A stretch of 18,721 nucleotides of DNA from Pseudomonadota bacterium (GTDB lineage Bacteria > Verrucomicrobiota > Verrucomicrobiia > Chthoniobacterales > UBA6821), in assembly GCA_009928265.1 (NCBI GenBank), contig RFPR01000026.1, positions 1-18,721 of the forward strand, written 5' to 3'. This document shows positions 1 through 10,202 of the stretch, in pieces. The notes below the pieces were generated by a model. It ran no database searches, was not told where the DNA came from, and saw only the letters and a program-made list of their open reading frames with translations. Each line of letters starts with the position of its first letter. Positions within the stretch are counted from its first letter, which is position 1. Both the position numbers and the translations under genes were made by a program.

Positions 1-222
1 GATACCGGGCTGCATGAGCTTGGCCCAGCCGTATTTCCCGTAGTCGCCGCTGAAGAACTTCCGCTTGCCGCCCAGCTCCTCGGCCTCGGCGTCCATGTCG
101 TCCATGAACTTGTAGATGAGGGCGATGGTGATCTGCTCGACCTGGGACTTGGGGTCGGGGACCTTCCCCACGAGGAGGTCGCGGGCGGTGTCGATGCGGC
201 GCTTGGTATCGGTGTCGAGCAT
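1..222 (-). CDS. hsdM: Type I restriction-modification DNA methyltransferase subunit HsdM, N-terminal fragment
   Basis: Only the first 74 codons lie in the window; the gene runs off the left edge. The protein begins MLDTDTKRRIDTARDLLVGK and continues with VPDPKSQVEQITIALIYKFM and a GKRKFFSGDYGKYGWAKLM stretch. This is the N-terminal helical region typical of HsdM proteins, which sits ahead of the SAM-binding adenine-N6 methylase domain. In the family, two HsdM and one HsdS form the modification enzyme that protects host DNA and recruits HsdR. The catalytic NPPF/Y motif would lie outside the window. The ATG at 222 is the only sensible start; no purine-rich Shine-Dalgarno precedes it, the leader being pyrimidine-rich. 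It is the third gene of an R, ORF6N, M series on the minus strand, 50 bp after the ORF6N stop. hsdS is presumably further downstream. Confidence 0.88.
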   Translation of the reverse strand, partial: MLDTDTKRRIDTARDLLVGKVPDPKSQVEQITIALIYKFMDDMDAEAEELGGKRKFFSGDYGKYGWAKLMQPGI

Positions 223-272
223 GGCTGGCGGAAAGGAGGGTAGGCTGAAGGATGAAGGGGGGCGGGAATGAA

Positions 273-914
273 TTAGGCCTTCTTCCTCTTCATCGCGATC
301 TTCTTCGCCGTCATCTTCTTGATACTCACGACGCCGTAGGCTGGAGGCTCTTCGCGCACATGGAAGCCCATTTCCTTATCCGGAAGTGCTGGAGTGGCCG
401 GGGGATTCAGCAGGGGCTGAAGCTCCTGGATGATGAGCTTGAGGACTTCGTCGTGGTTCAGGAGCTTCGCGTCGATCTCGGCAAGGCGCTTAAGGAGATC
501 GGCATTGGCCATGAGGAACTCCCGCTGCTTGATGAAGGCTCGGACCACATACTGGCTCATCCGGACGGCCTCGGGACTGTTCAGAATCGTGGAGGCCATG
601 ATGGCCCCGTGCTCGGTGAAGGCGTAGGGAAGGGAACGACGGCCGCCATGACCATCCGTTGTATTATCCTTATCTTCAGGAAGATCCGATCTTGAGGTCA
701 CAATTTGTGACCTCAAGTTGCTCCATTCTGAGTTGGAGAGTTGGAACATAAAATCCAGAGGGAAACGTTCCAGATTCCTTTTCACAGCTTGATTCAGGAC
801 CTTGGTTGGAACCCCGTAGAGTTCGGCAAGATCGGTATCGAGGATGACTTTTTGACCTCGGACCGTCTGAATGAGATCGTCTATCGGTTTGGGTGATTTC
901 TTAGGCTTGGTCAT
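273..914 (-). CDS. ORF6N-domain DNA-binding protein within the Type I R-M locus
   Basis: A 213-residue protein. Residues 11-65 match the ORF6N domain: IDDLIQTVRGQKVILDTDLA, then ELYGVPTKVLNQAVKRN and FPLDFMFQL. A second conserved patch, YAFTEHGAIMAS, lies near residues 97-108. This domain is known from phage and large-virus proteins related to KilA-N and is thought to bind DNA. Stand-alone ORF6N proteins are common in bacterial accessory regions, often beside Type I R-M genes. The C-terminus (about 198-213) is very lysine-rich, consistent with nucleic-acid contact. The gene sits between hsdR (14-bp gap) and hsdM (50-bp gap) on the same strand, so it is probably co-transcribed. A role in regulating or assisting the R-M system is inference only; it could equally be a phage-derived passenger. 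No Shine-Dalgarno is seen before the ATG at 914. Confidence 0.85.
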   Translation of the reverse strand: MTKPKKSPKPIDDLIQTVRGQKVILDTDLAELYGVPTKVLNQAVKRNLERFPLDFMFQLSNSEWSNLRSQIVTSRSDLPEDKDNTTDGHGGRRSLPYAFTEHGAIMASTILNSPEAVRMSQYVVRAFIKQREFLMANADLLKRLAEIDAKLLNHDEVLKLIIQELQPLLNPPATPALPDKEMGFHVREEPPAYGVVSIKKMTAKKIAMKRKKA

Positions 915-928
915 GGAAGTGAGACAGT

Positions 929-3457
929 CTATCCGACGAACTGGTTCAGGGGGACGTAGTCCTTGATGTAGTCGGGAATGATGGTGCGGTATTTCTGGGG
1001 GACGGCCTTGTAGTCTTTGGTCGTGAAGACGGGATTGGTCGCCAGATCGGTGAGGTGGCCGCTGTCGATGATGTGCCGGACCTGATCGCTGGTGGCGTAT
1101 GCCTTGAAGTAGGTCTTGAGAGCGGGGATGGCCTCGCTCTCTTCGGGCTTGTGGTCGGCGACGAACTTGGAGAATTCCTCTTCGAGAAGTTCGTCCTTGG
1201 ATTTGAAGCGTGGGATGAGGCCGAAGATCTTCTCAAGGATCTCCCGGAGGGTGACGCGGCGATCTACCTCGGCGGCCTTGCGGAGCTTTTCCAGCGAGTA
1301 GTGCTGCTCGGGATTCTGGATGAACTCTTTGTTCACGTAGTCGATCACGCGATCCCACTCGCCGGCCTCGACGCTGGCGGCGATGAAGTCATTCTCCCGG
1401 ACGGCCTCCTCGAACTGCTGGAAGAACATCCGGTCGATCTTCATTCCCCGCTCGCCGACGGGCTCTTCCTTGATCGTGGAGAGGATGTCCCCGCCGGAGT
1501 AGGTGTAGGTGGTTGGTGTTCCACTCTCTCCGCCTTCGCCGCCCTTGCCGGTTGCCTTGCCCTTCGGAAGCTCGAGGATCTCGTCGTAGTTGAACTCCTC
1601 CTCGAAGTATTGGCAGTTGGCGAAGAAGTCGAAAAGCTTGAAGGCGCTCTTCTTAGGTTCCTTCACGCTTTCCTTCAGTTCCTCGTCGAAGAGGTGCTCG
1701 CGGAAGTCGTGTTTCCGGGTGCCGCGGCCCTTGATCTGAATGAAGTCTGTCGGGGAGAAGATCGGGCGGAAGAGTCCGAGATTCAGAACATCTGGGCAGT
1801 CGTAGCCGGTGGTCATCATGCCGACCGTGACGCAGACTCGGGCCTTGCTGGTCTTGTAAGTCGGGATGAAGTTGGCGGAGCAGAGGAGGTTGTTGTTAGT
1901 GAAGTTGGTGGTGTGCTGCTGGGCGCCATCCACATTCGACGTGACCTGAACAGCGAAGTCCGACTGGTACTTGCCGGGGAACATCAGGTCGGCGATCTGG
2001 TTCAGGATCTGGGTGAGCTTGGATGCATGGCTCTGGCTCACGGCAAAGACGATCGACTTGCCGACCTCCCCGCTGACGGGATCGCGAAGGGCATTCTCAA
2101 GGAAGGTTTTGCAGAAGAGCTGATTGGTGGCCTCGGAGAAGAAGCGCTTCTCGAACTCACGGTGGGTGAAGCTCTCCTCGGAGGAGTTGCCCTCTTCGTC
2201 CTCGATAGTGGAGATGTAACCCTCATCTGAGAGGAGCTGCGTGGTGATGTCGCTTCGGGCGTCGACTACGGTGGGATTGATGAGGAAGCCATCCTTCACT
2301 CCGTCGAGCAGGGAGTAGCGATAGGTGGGCTGGCCGTCGTTGCATCCGAAGGTGCGGTAGGTGTCGAGTAGGAGGCGCCGCTCGAACTCGCGGGGATCTT
2401 TGGCTCGGGCCTCCTGCTGGTCGACCTTCTTGAGGTAGTCGCGCGGTGTGGCGGTGAGACCCAGCTTGTAACCGACAAAGTAGTCGAAGACGGCACGAGC
2501 ATTCCCACCGATCGAGCGGTGTGCCTCGTCCGAAATGACGAGATCGAAGTCGGTGGGAGAGAAGAGCCGCTGATACTTGTTATTGAAGAGCAGCGACTGG
2601 ACGGTCGTGACAACGATCTCGGCACCACGCCAATCATCCCGGTTCTCCTTGTAGATGACGGCCTTATAGTCGTTGGCGAGGGTCTTGCGGAATGCCTTCA
2701 ATGCCTGATCTTCAAGTTCTAGTCGATCGACTAGGAAGAGGACACGGCTCGCGTTGCCAGTGCGAAGGAAGAGTTTGATGAGGGCGGCGGAGACGAGCGT
2801 CTTCCCCGTGCCTGTAGCCATCTCCAGCAGGAAGCGGTCATTGTTTTTGGAGACTGCCTGCTGGACGGAGTGAACAGCTTTCTTCTGGTAAGGGCGCAGG
2901 AAACGCAGGCCGTTGGATTCGATGAACGCGGGACGTTCGGATTCATTCTTCCAAGAGGCTTCGGCGGCATAGCCGGGGCGCTGTGTCAGGACGACATAAT
3001 CGTCATCGACCACTTCCTTGATCAGCTTCAAGGGATCAGGCGTGACTTTCTGGAAGCCGACAACAGAGGTCGGTGTAGGAAAAGCCGTGATAATGGAGGG
3101 ATTGCCGCGCTCGAGATCCCAGAAGTAGTGGATGTTTCCGTTGGAGAGGATGACGAAGCGGCAGTCGAGGCTGCGAGCGTAGCGTCGCGCCTGTTCTTTT
3201 CCGACAAGGGGATCCTTGTTCTCGGCCTTGGCTTCCAGAACCACGAGGGGATAGCCCTTTTCGTTGAGCAGGAGAAAGTCGACGTAGCCCTTGGAGGATT
3301 TCTCGAAATTTTCCCCGATCTCATCGAAGGCCGTCTCTGTCAGAACTACGCCTGGCTCGAGACGGATATTGGCAGGACCCCGTTCATTCCCAAAAAAGCG
3401 CCAGCCAGCTGCCTCAAGCAGCTTGTTGATCTTGATGCGGGCGGAGGCTTCTTTCAC
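929..3457 (-). CDS. hsdR: Type I restriction endonuclease subunit HsdR (nuclease plus SF2 translocase)
   Basis: An 842-residue motor and nuclease subunit that translocates DNA from unmethylated HsdS target sites and cuts at a distance. The N-terminal nuclease domain shows the PD-(D/E)xK-type residues D60 and E75-A-K77, in VDFLLLNEKG and VVLEAKAE. The helicase core has Walker A ATGTGKT (about 214-220), DEAH at 310-313, the TATP motif at about 335-338, and the motif VI-like QIKGRGTRKHDF beginning near 574. A C-terminal domain follows from about 680. Length and motif order suit the EcoEI-like HsdR family, and all key catalytic motifs are present. The start is GTG at 3457: an in-frame TAA lies four codons upstream and no nearby ATG fits. 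The leader is pyrimidine-rich with no Shine-Dalgarno. It is first in the series, followed after 14 bp by the ORF6N gene and then hsdM. Confidence 0.95.
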   Translation of the reverse strand: MKEASARIKINKLLEAAGWRFFGNERGPANIRLEPGVVLTETAFDEIGENFEKSSKGYVDFLLLNEKGYPLVVLEAKAENKDPLVGKEQARRYARSLDCRFVILSNGNIHYFWDLERGNPSIITAFPTPTSVVGFQKVTPDPLKLIKEVVDDDYVVLTQRPGYAAEASWKNESERPAFIESNGLRFLRPYQKKAVHSVQQAVSKNNDRFLLEMATGTGKTLVSAALIKLFLRTGNASRVLFLVDRLELEDQALKAFRKTLANDYKAVIYKENRDDWRGAEIVVTTVQSLLFNNKYQRLFSPTDFDLVISDEAHRSIGGNARAVFDYFVGYKLGLTATPRDYLKKVDQQEARAKDPREFERRLLLDTYRTFGCNDGQPTYRYSLLDGVKDGFLINPTVVDARSDITTQLLSDEGYISTIEDEEGNSSEESFTHREFEKRFFSEATNQLFCKTFLENALRDPVSGEVGKSIVFAVSQSHASKLTQILNQIADLMFPGKYQSDFAVQVTSNVDGAQQHTTNFTNNNLLCSANFIPTYKTSKARVCVTVGMMTTGYDCPDVLNLGLFRPIFSPTDFIQIKGRGTRKHDFREHLFDEELKESVKEPKKSAFKLFDFFANCQYFEEEFNYDEILELPKGKATGKGGEGGESGTPTTYTYSGGDILSTIKEEPVGERGMKIDRMFFQQFEEAVRENDFIAASVEAGEWDRVIDYVNKEFIQNPEQHYSLEKLRKAAEVDRRVTLREILEKIFGLIPRFKSKDELLEEEFSKFVADHKPEESEAIPALKTYFKAYATSDQVRHIIDSGHLTDLATNPVFTTKDYKAVPQKYRTIIPDYIKDYVPLNQFVG

Positions 3458-3596
3458 GGGAAAGGGTTAACAGTCAGATGCTGTTGTATCTCCTCATCCA
3501 GGAGGTCGCCACGGGATTCTTCTCTGGCGCTTTTCTCGCGGACGTCCCTTGGGGATGAGGGATTTTGGATGGAGAGCAAGGCGGCCAAGCGCTGCT

Positions 3597-3609
3597 GTAG
3601 GTGACCTAC
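3597..3609. promoter_or_regulatory. 13-bp perfect palindrome upstream of hsdR (possible operator)
   Basis: The sequence GTAGGTGACCTAC has two complementary 6-bp arms (GTAGGT/ACCTAC) around one central base. It lies about 140 bp upstream of the hsdR GTG start, in the 203-bp spacer between secA and hsdR. Its position would suit an operator for the restriction locus, but no regulator gene or second copy is visible, so a chance palindrome cannot be excluded. The rest of the spacer (3458-3660) shows no convincing gene. Confidence 0.2.
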
Positions 3610-3660
3610 TACAAGCGCAGGCCAACACCGCTATCCGCCAAAAGCACCAGCCAGCACCGC

Positions 3661-6630
<2,970 letters not shown>

Positions 6631-6716
6631 GAAAAAGGGCCGGTCTAGGGCGAGTGGTCAATCAACACGAACACGGACCAACGGGCAAGCCAAGGGGAAG
6701 ATATCTCGGAGAGAAT

Positions 6717-6854
6717 GATTCACAGGGATGAAGGGGATAAAAGGGGTTATTGCCACCAACATCGTGATTGCGGCGGTTGATGGCGTGGGCCTCTATCGCC
6801 TGGCCTTTCCTTCTCGGAGTTGAATTCTTTCCATCTCCTTCATCCCTGTGATTC
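6717..6854. repeat. 138-bp intergenic element with 18-bp imperfect terminal inverted repeats
   Basis: The left end (6717-6734) is GATTCACAGGGATGAAGG. The right end (6837-6854) is its reverse complement with one mismatch (17 of 18). Similarity fades inward (purine-rich GGGGATAAAAGG against GGAGATGGAAAG) and stops abruptly outward. The element fills most of the spacer between the methyltransferase stop (6859) and the secA start (6630). It encodes no transposase and looks like a MITE or REP-like palindromic repeat. Only one copy is visible here, so mobility is unproven. Folded in RNA, the ends could form a long stem and act as a 3' boundary for the upstream operon. The remaining spacer bases (6631-6716) show no gene. 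Confidence 0.5.
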
Positions 6855-6858
6855 TTCG

Positions 6859-8394
6859 TTAGTTCTCTTTCCGGTACATCTCGAGGCGGCACTCGAAGCC
6901 ACCCATGTCGATCGCTTGCCGGTATTCCAATTTCAGCGAAGGGTCCTCGGGACGGAGGCGGAGCGGATTGGCAAAGACCAGTCGCCCACCCGGTGCGAGG
7001 GCCCGAGCCGCCACCCGGAAGAGATCGGCAAAGAGACCCTGCAGATCCTTCACGCGGACACGGCGACCGAGGGGGGGATTGGTGATCATCAGGGTGACGC
7101 TCCTGGGGGTGATCTCGGCATCCCTGAAATCACAGGCAGAGAAACTTGATTTGATGTCGGAAAGTTCTGCAGCGGAGATATTTGCCCGTGCGACGGCGAT
7201 GGCTTTCGGATCCAAATCGGTCCCATGGAGGGATGAAACTCCCCCGAGCAGGGTCCGCTCGACCAGTTCGAGTCCCGAGCCGCAAAAAGGATCCCAAACC
7301 ACCTCCCGGGAGTGGGGTCCGGCCATTCCAGCAAGTCGGGCCATGCAGGCGGCAAGCGGGGGATGGGAGGCAGCAGGGATGTCATCCAGTCGGTAAGAAA
7401 GGCGCGGGTCGGGGTAGAGGCGGGGTCGGAGTTCCACGAACGACTCCTTCCGTCCCTCACCCGTCGGGATCACATCGATCGACCAGGGCGCCTCCCGGGA
7501 ATCGTTCAGAATCTCTGGTGCCTGTTCAAAGACCCGGTCGACCACGCGGCGGATTGCCCCGCGCTGGTGGCCTCGCTCGGGAAAATCCAACCGATAGCGT
7601 GGCACTCCGGAGGTGGCCGTCGTCATGAGCGCGCGGTTCGTCGGGGAGGCGATGCAGGCCGCAAGCTCCTCGGCCCAATCGTCGGAAGTATCTCGAATCG
7701 TTCCGAGATCGAGCCCCACCGTGGCGAAGCAACGAAGGCGGTAGAGATCGCCTAGGGAAAACTCCTCCGAGGTCTCCACCGTGACGCATCCCGGACGGAC
7801 GGTCCCCACACGGAAGCCGTCATGAGCGCGGAGTTTCTCCGAGGCCTCATCGTAAACGAGTTTCTCCAAACCGCGGCGGCAGCGGAGACGGATCTTCAGC
7901 ACACCCTTCATAGGGAGGCGTGCCTGCAAATTGATGGAGGCAGGTTGCTCACGGCGGGCAACTCCGGCGCGGACTTTCTGCTCGGTCAGTCTCGGGAGAG
8001 CGCCCTGTCCTGCGAGGGCAAGGGTGGCCGCTCCGCCGACTTTCTCCAGTGCCCGTCCGAGGTGACGTTGCTCCCTCTCTCCGGCCGTGTGGAGCACGTC
8101 GAGGATTTTCGACTCGCCCTGCTCCCCGGCGCCGATCTTGGGCAGGGCATTGGCTGCATAGCGGCGGATCTTTTCCTGCGGATCGGCAAGGAGGGTGATC
8201 AGCCAGTCGCGCACGCGACGCTTCTCCTCCTCGGTGCCGAAGCGTCCGAAGATCATGCCTGCCGCACGGATGACGGCGACGCGCTCCATGCGCTCTCGCG
8301 GTGAGGCTGCATCGAAGCGGGTAACCTCGTCGCTCCAGAGGCGCTCCTTCGGGAGATCGCGCAACTGCTTGTAGAGATCCTGATCGGCTTTCAC
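6859..8394 (-). CDS. HEAT-repeat/RNA-methyltransferase fusion (RlmL/Trm14-like N2-guanine methylase domain)
   Basis: A 511-residue two-part protein. Residues about 35-130 are alpha-helical and HEAT-like (for example RVRDWLITLLADPQEKIRR, then YAANALPKIG). Residues about 165-340 resemble the RNA-binding, THUMP-type front half of RlmL/Trm14 proteins, ending in the typical LSYRLDDIPAASHPPLAACM lead-in. The SAM-dependent domain has motif I DPFCGSG (368-374), motif II GTDLDPKAIAVARANI, and catalytic motif IV TNPPLG (438-443). The NPPxG pattern points to base-amino methylation of rRNA or tRNA guanine; the actual target is not known. The start is GTG at 8394, directly abutting the tadA TAG stop, which implies translational coupling. 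It is last in the lpdA-to-here run, so it sits next to another tRNA-modifying enzyme (TadA). Confidence 0.8.
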   Translation of the reverse strand: MKADQDLYKQLRDLPKERLWSDEVTRFDAASPRERMERVAVIRAAGMIFGRFGTEEEKRRVRDWLITLLADPQEKIRRYAANALPKIGAGEQGESKILDVLHTAGEREQRHLGRALEKVGGAATLALAGQGALPRLTEQKVRAGVARREQPASINLQARLPMKGVLKIRLRCRRGLEKLVYDEASEKLRAHDGFRVGTVRPGCVTVETSEEFSLGDLYRLRCFATVGLDLGTIRDTSDDWAEELAACIASPTNRALMTTATSGVPRYRLDFPERGHQRGAIRRVVDRVFEQAPEILNDSREAPWSIDVIPTGEGRKESFVELRPRLYPDPRLSYRLDDIPAASHPPLAACMARLAGMAGPHSREVVWDPFCGSGLELVERTLLGGVSSLHGTDLDPKAIAVARANISAAELSDIKSSFSACDFRDAEITPRSVTLMITNPPLGRRVRVKDLQGLFADLFRVAARALAPGGRLVFANPLRLRPEDPSLKLEYRQAIDMGGFECRLEMYRKEN

Positions 8395-8919
8395 CTAGGG
8401 ACGATCCCCGGCGGATTCCACGCGGCGCTCGGCGAAGAAGGATTTGAGCAGGCGGGCGCTCTCATCACCGAGCACGCCCCCGGTGATCTCGCAGCGGTGG
8501 TTCAGCTCGGGCATCTGGAGAATATTGATCAGGCCGCCGGCCGCTCCGCCCCGTGCATCGTGGCATCCGAAGATGACGCGGCGGAGGCGCGCATGGACCA
8601 GCGCTCCGGCACACATCGGGCACGGTTCCTTGGTCACGTAGAGATCGCAGTCCGTGAGGCGCCAGTCGCCGAGTGCGTTCTCGGCCTGCGTGACTGCGAG
8701 CATCTCGGCGTGGGCGGTCGCGTCCTTCAGTGTCTCCACCTGATTCGCCGCACGCGCGATGATACGGCCCTCGCGCACGACCACGGCACCGATCGGCGCC
8801 TCCTCGGCCTCGTAGGCCTTCAGCGCCTGTCGCATCGCCTGACCCATGAAGTAATCATCGCTCCGAAGATCGATGATCGGCTCTTCATCGGATGGCCCGT
8901 CGTGAAAAACAATTTCCAT
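8395..8919 (-). CDS. tadA: tRNA-specific adenosine deaminase TadA
   Basis: TadA converts wobble adenosine 34 of tRNA-Arg(ACG) to inosine. From the ATG at 8919 the protein has 174 residues. The zinc/catalytic motif HAE is at H70 and E72 (DATAHAEMLAV), with C100 and C103 in EPCPMCAGAL, all intact. The family core VPIGAVVV appears here as APIGAVVV. I chose the ATG at 8919 over an in-frame TTG at 8940 because a good Shine-Dalgarno (GGGAG) lies about 8 bases before the ATG. The N-terminal segment before the deaminase core is acidic and somewhat longer than in E. coli TadA. It follows rpe by 31 bp, and its stop codon touches the start of the methyltransferase gene. Confidence 0.95.
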   Translation of the reverse strand: MEIVFHDGPSDEEPIIDLRSDDYFMGQAMRQALKAYEAEEAPIGAVVVREGRIIARAANQVETLKDATAHAEMLAVTQAENALGDWRLTDCDLYVTKEPCPMCAGALVHARLRRVIFGCHDARGGAAGGLINILQMPELNHRCEITGGVLGDESARLLKSFFAERRVESAGDRP

Positions 8920-8950
8920 GTCGTTCTCCCTAGGAACCAATGCCTAATTC

Positions 8951-9613
8951 CTATTCCCGCATCGCGCGGATTTCCACGGCGCGGTCGGCAGCCTTGAAGA
9001 CGGAGGTGCCCGCCACCATCACGTCTGCTCCGGCCTCGCGGCAGAGGGCCGCGGTCTTGGGATCGATCCCTCCGTCGACCTCGATGAGGAAGCCGAGGCC
9101 GAGATCGGTGCGGAGCCTGTCGGCCTCGCTGATCTTGCCGAGCATGTCGGTCATGAAAGGCTGTCCTCCAAATCCCGGCTCCACGGTCATGATGAGCAAG
9201 ATGTCGAAGCGGCCGAAGAGCTCCCGGGCCTGATCGAGAGGTGTGCCGGGCTTGATCGAGAGTCCTGCTTTCTTTCCTGCCGCGCGGACGCGGTCGAGCG
9301 TAATGCCGGCGTCGTGGTTTGCCTCAAGGTGGGAGGTGACCGATGCGACCCCTTTCACCGCCATGAACTGCTCAATGTAGCGGTCGGGCCGCTGGATCAT
9401 GAGGTGTACGTCGAGTGGGAGCGCCGTATGTCGCGAAGCTGCCTCGACGATGGGCGCGCCGAAAGAAATGTTTGGAACGAAATCCCCGTCCATCACGTCG
9501 CAGTGGATCCAATCCGCTCCGGCAATCGTTACGCTCTCGACCTCCACGCCGAGTCGGGCGAAATCGCTCGCGAGGATCGACGGTGCGATGAGGGAGGTGG
9601 TGCGGCCGGGCAT
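8951..9613 (-). CDS. rpe: Ribulose-phosphate 3-epimerase
   Basis: This 220-residue TIM-barrel enzyme interconverts ribulose 5-phosphate and xylulose 5-phosphate in the pentose phosphate pathway. Family signatures are complete and in order: IAPSILASDF near the N-terminus, HCDVMDGDFVPNISFG with metal/catalytic residues H37 and D39, DVHLMI with H70, VEPGFGGQ, EVDGGI with D180, and the phosphate-binding AGTSVF. Length is normal. The ATG at 9613 gives MPGRTTSLIAPS; there is no clear Shine-Dalgarno. It lies 10 bp after the DUF4337 gene and 31 bp before tadA, in a compact minus-strand run that looks like one operon. Confidence 0.97.
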   Translation of the reverse strand: MPGRTTSLIAPSILASDFARLGVEVESVTIAGADWIHCDVMDGDFVPNISFGAPIVEAASRHTALPLDVHLMIQRPDRYIEQFMAVKGVASVTSHLEANHDAGITLDRVRAAGKKAGLSIKPGTPLDQARELFGRFDILLIMTVEPGFGGQPFMTDMLGKISEADRLRTDLGLGFLIEVDGGIDPKTAALCREAGADVMVAGTSVFKAADRAVEIRAMRE

Positions 9614-9623
9614 GGGAACAGAG

Positions 9624-10169
9624 TCAGCTGAAGAAGACTTCCTTGAGCAGGATACTCAGCCCTCCAGCACCGAAGACAAGGCTTCCGTACCAAAGAAACT
9701 TTTTGCGTGTGACGGCGGAAATCGCCCCGATGGCGATGGAGATCTGGAAGAGCGTAACCCCGGTGGCTAGCAATGTGCGCTGGGCCAACCGGTGAGAGGC
9801 CTCTGTCTGCTTCTCCTCGGCTTGATGGCGGATTTCCTTCATTTCCTCGTCGTAGCGTTTCAGCTTGTCTGCATCGGATGCCGAGGGTGGCTTTCCGGTG
9901 AGTCCTTGGAGCGTCTCCATTTTTCCTGAGAGGACCGTGCTCTTGATGCTCTTAGCCTGATAGTAGGACCAATGGTCCGCGGCGTGGATCTGCTCGATCA
10001 AAGCCTCGTCGGCCCGTTCCCCGGCCAAGTATCCAGTGACCGCAGCAAATGCTGCGATGAGCGCGGTGGTGAGCGCAACGCGCGTCAGGTGAGCGCCGCC
10101 ATGCTCATGAGCATGGTGCTGTACCTCGTGATGGAGATCGTGGATCGTCTCGTCGGCCGGGTTTTCCAT
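9624..10169 (-). CDS. DUF4337-family membrane protein
   Basis: A 181-residue protein matching the general build of DUF4337 proteins. It has a short N-terminus rich in histidine and acidic residues (HDLHHEVQHHAHEHGG), one membrane span at about residues 28-48, a soluble region with the conserved-looking DHWSYYQAKSIKS, and a charged helix likely to coil (about 100-130). Two C-terminal spans follow (about 133-153 and 157-177). The family is found in Gram-negative bacteria and its function is unknown. The histidine cluster might bind metal, but that is inference. It sits between lpdA (33-bp gap) and rpe (10-bp gap), so it is probably co-transcribed with them; neither neighbour reveals its role. 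Confidence 0.82.
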   Translation of the reverse strand: MENPADETIHDLHHEVQHHAHEHGGAHLTRVALTTALIAAFAAVTGYLAGERADEALIEQIHAADHWSYYQAKSIKSTVLSGKMETLQGLTGKPPSASDADKLKRYDEEMKEIRHQAEEKQTEASHRLAQRTLLATGVTLFQISIAIGAISAVTRKKFLWYGSLVFGAGGLSILLKEVFFS

Positions 10170-10202
10170 GTCCTGGGACGATCCCTTTAGCCTGGTCGCG
10201 GA

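Noticed and set aside
1055..2230. A 391-codon plus-strand frame
   Set aside because: Antisense shadow of hsdR with the same biased composition and no recognisable domain.
1..3457. A novel defence system at the left edge
   Set aside because: HsdR and HsdM are standard Type I components; only the embedded ORF6N gene is unusual, and its role is unproven.
6662..6892. A 76-codon minus-strand frame between the methyltransferase gene and secA
   Set aside because: It is a translation of the 138-bp inverted-repeat element and overlaps the real methyltransferase 3' end.
8920..8940. TTG start adding 7 codons to tadA
   Set aside because: The downstream ATG at 8919 has a well-spaced GGGAG ribosome-binding site, while the TTG has none.
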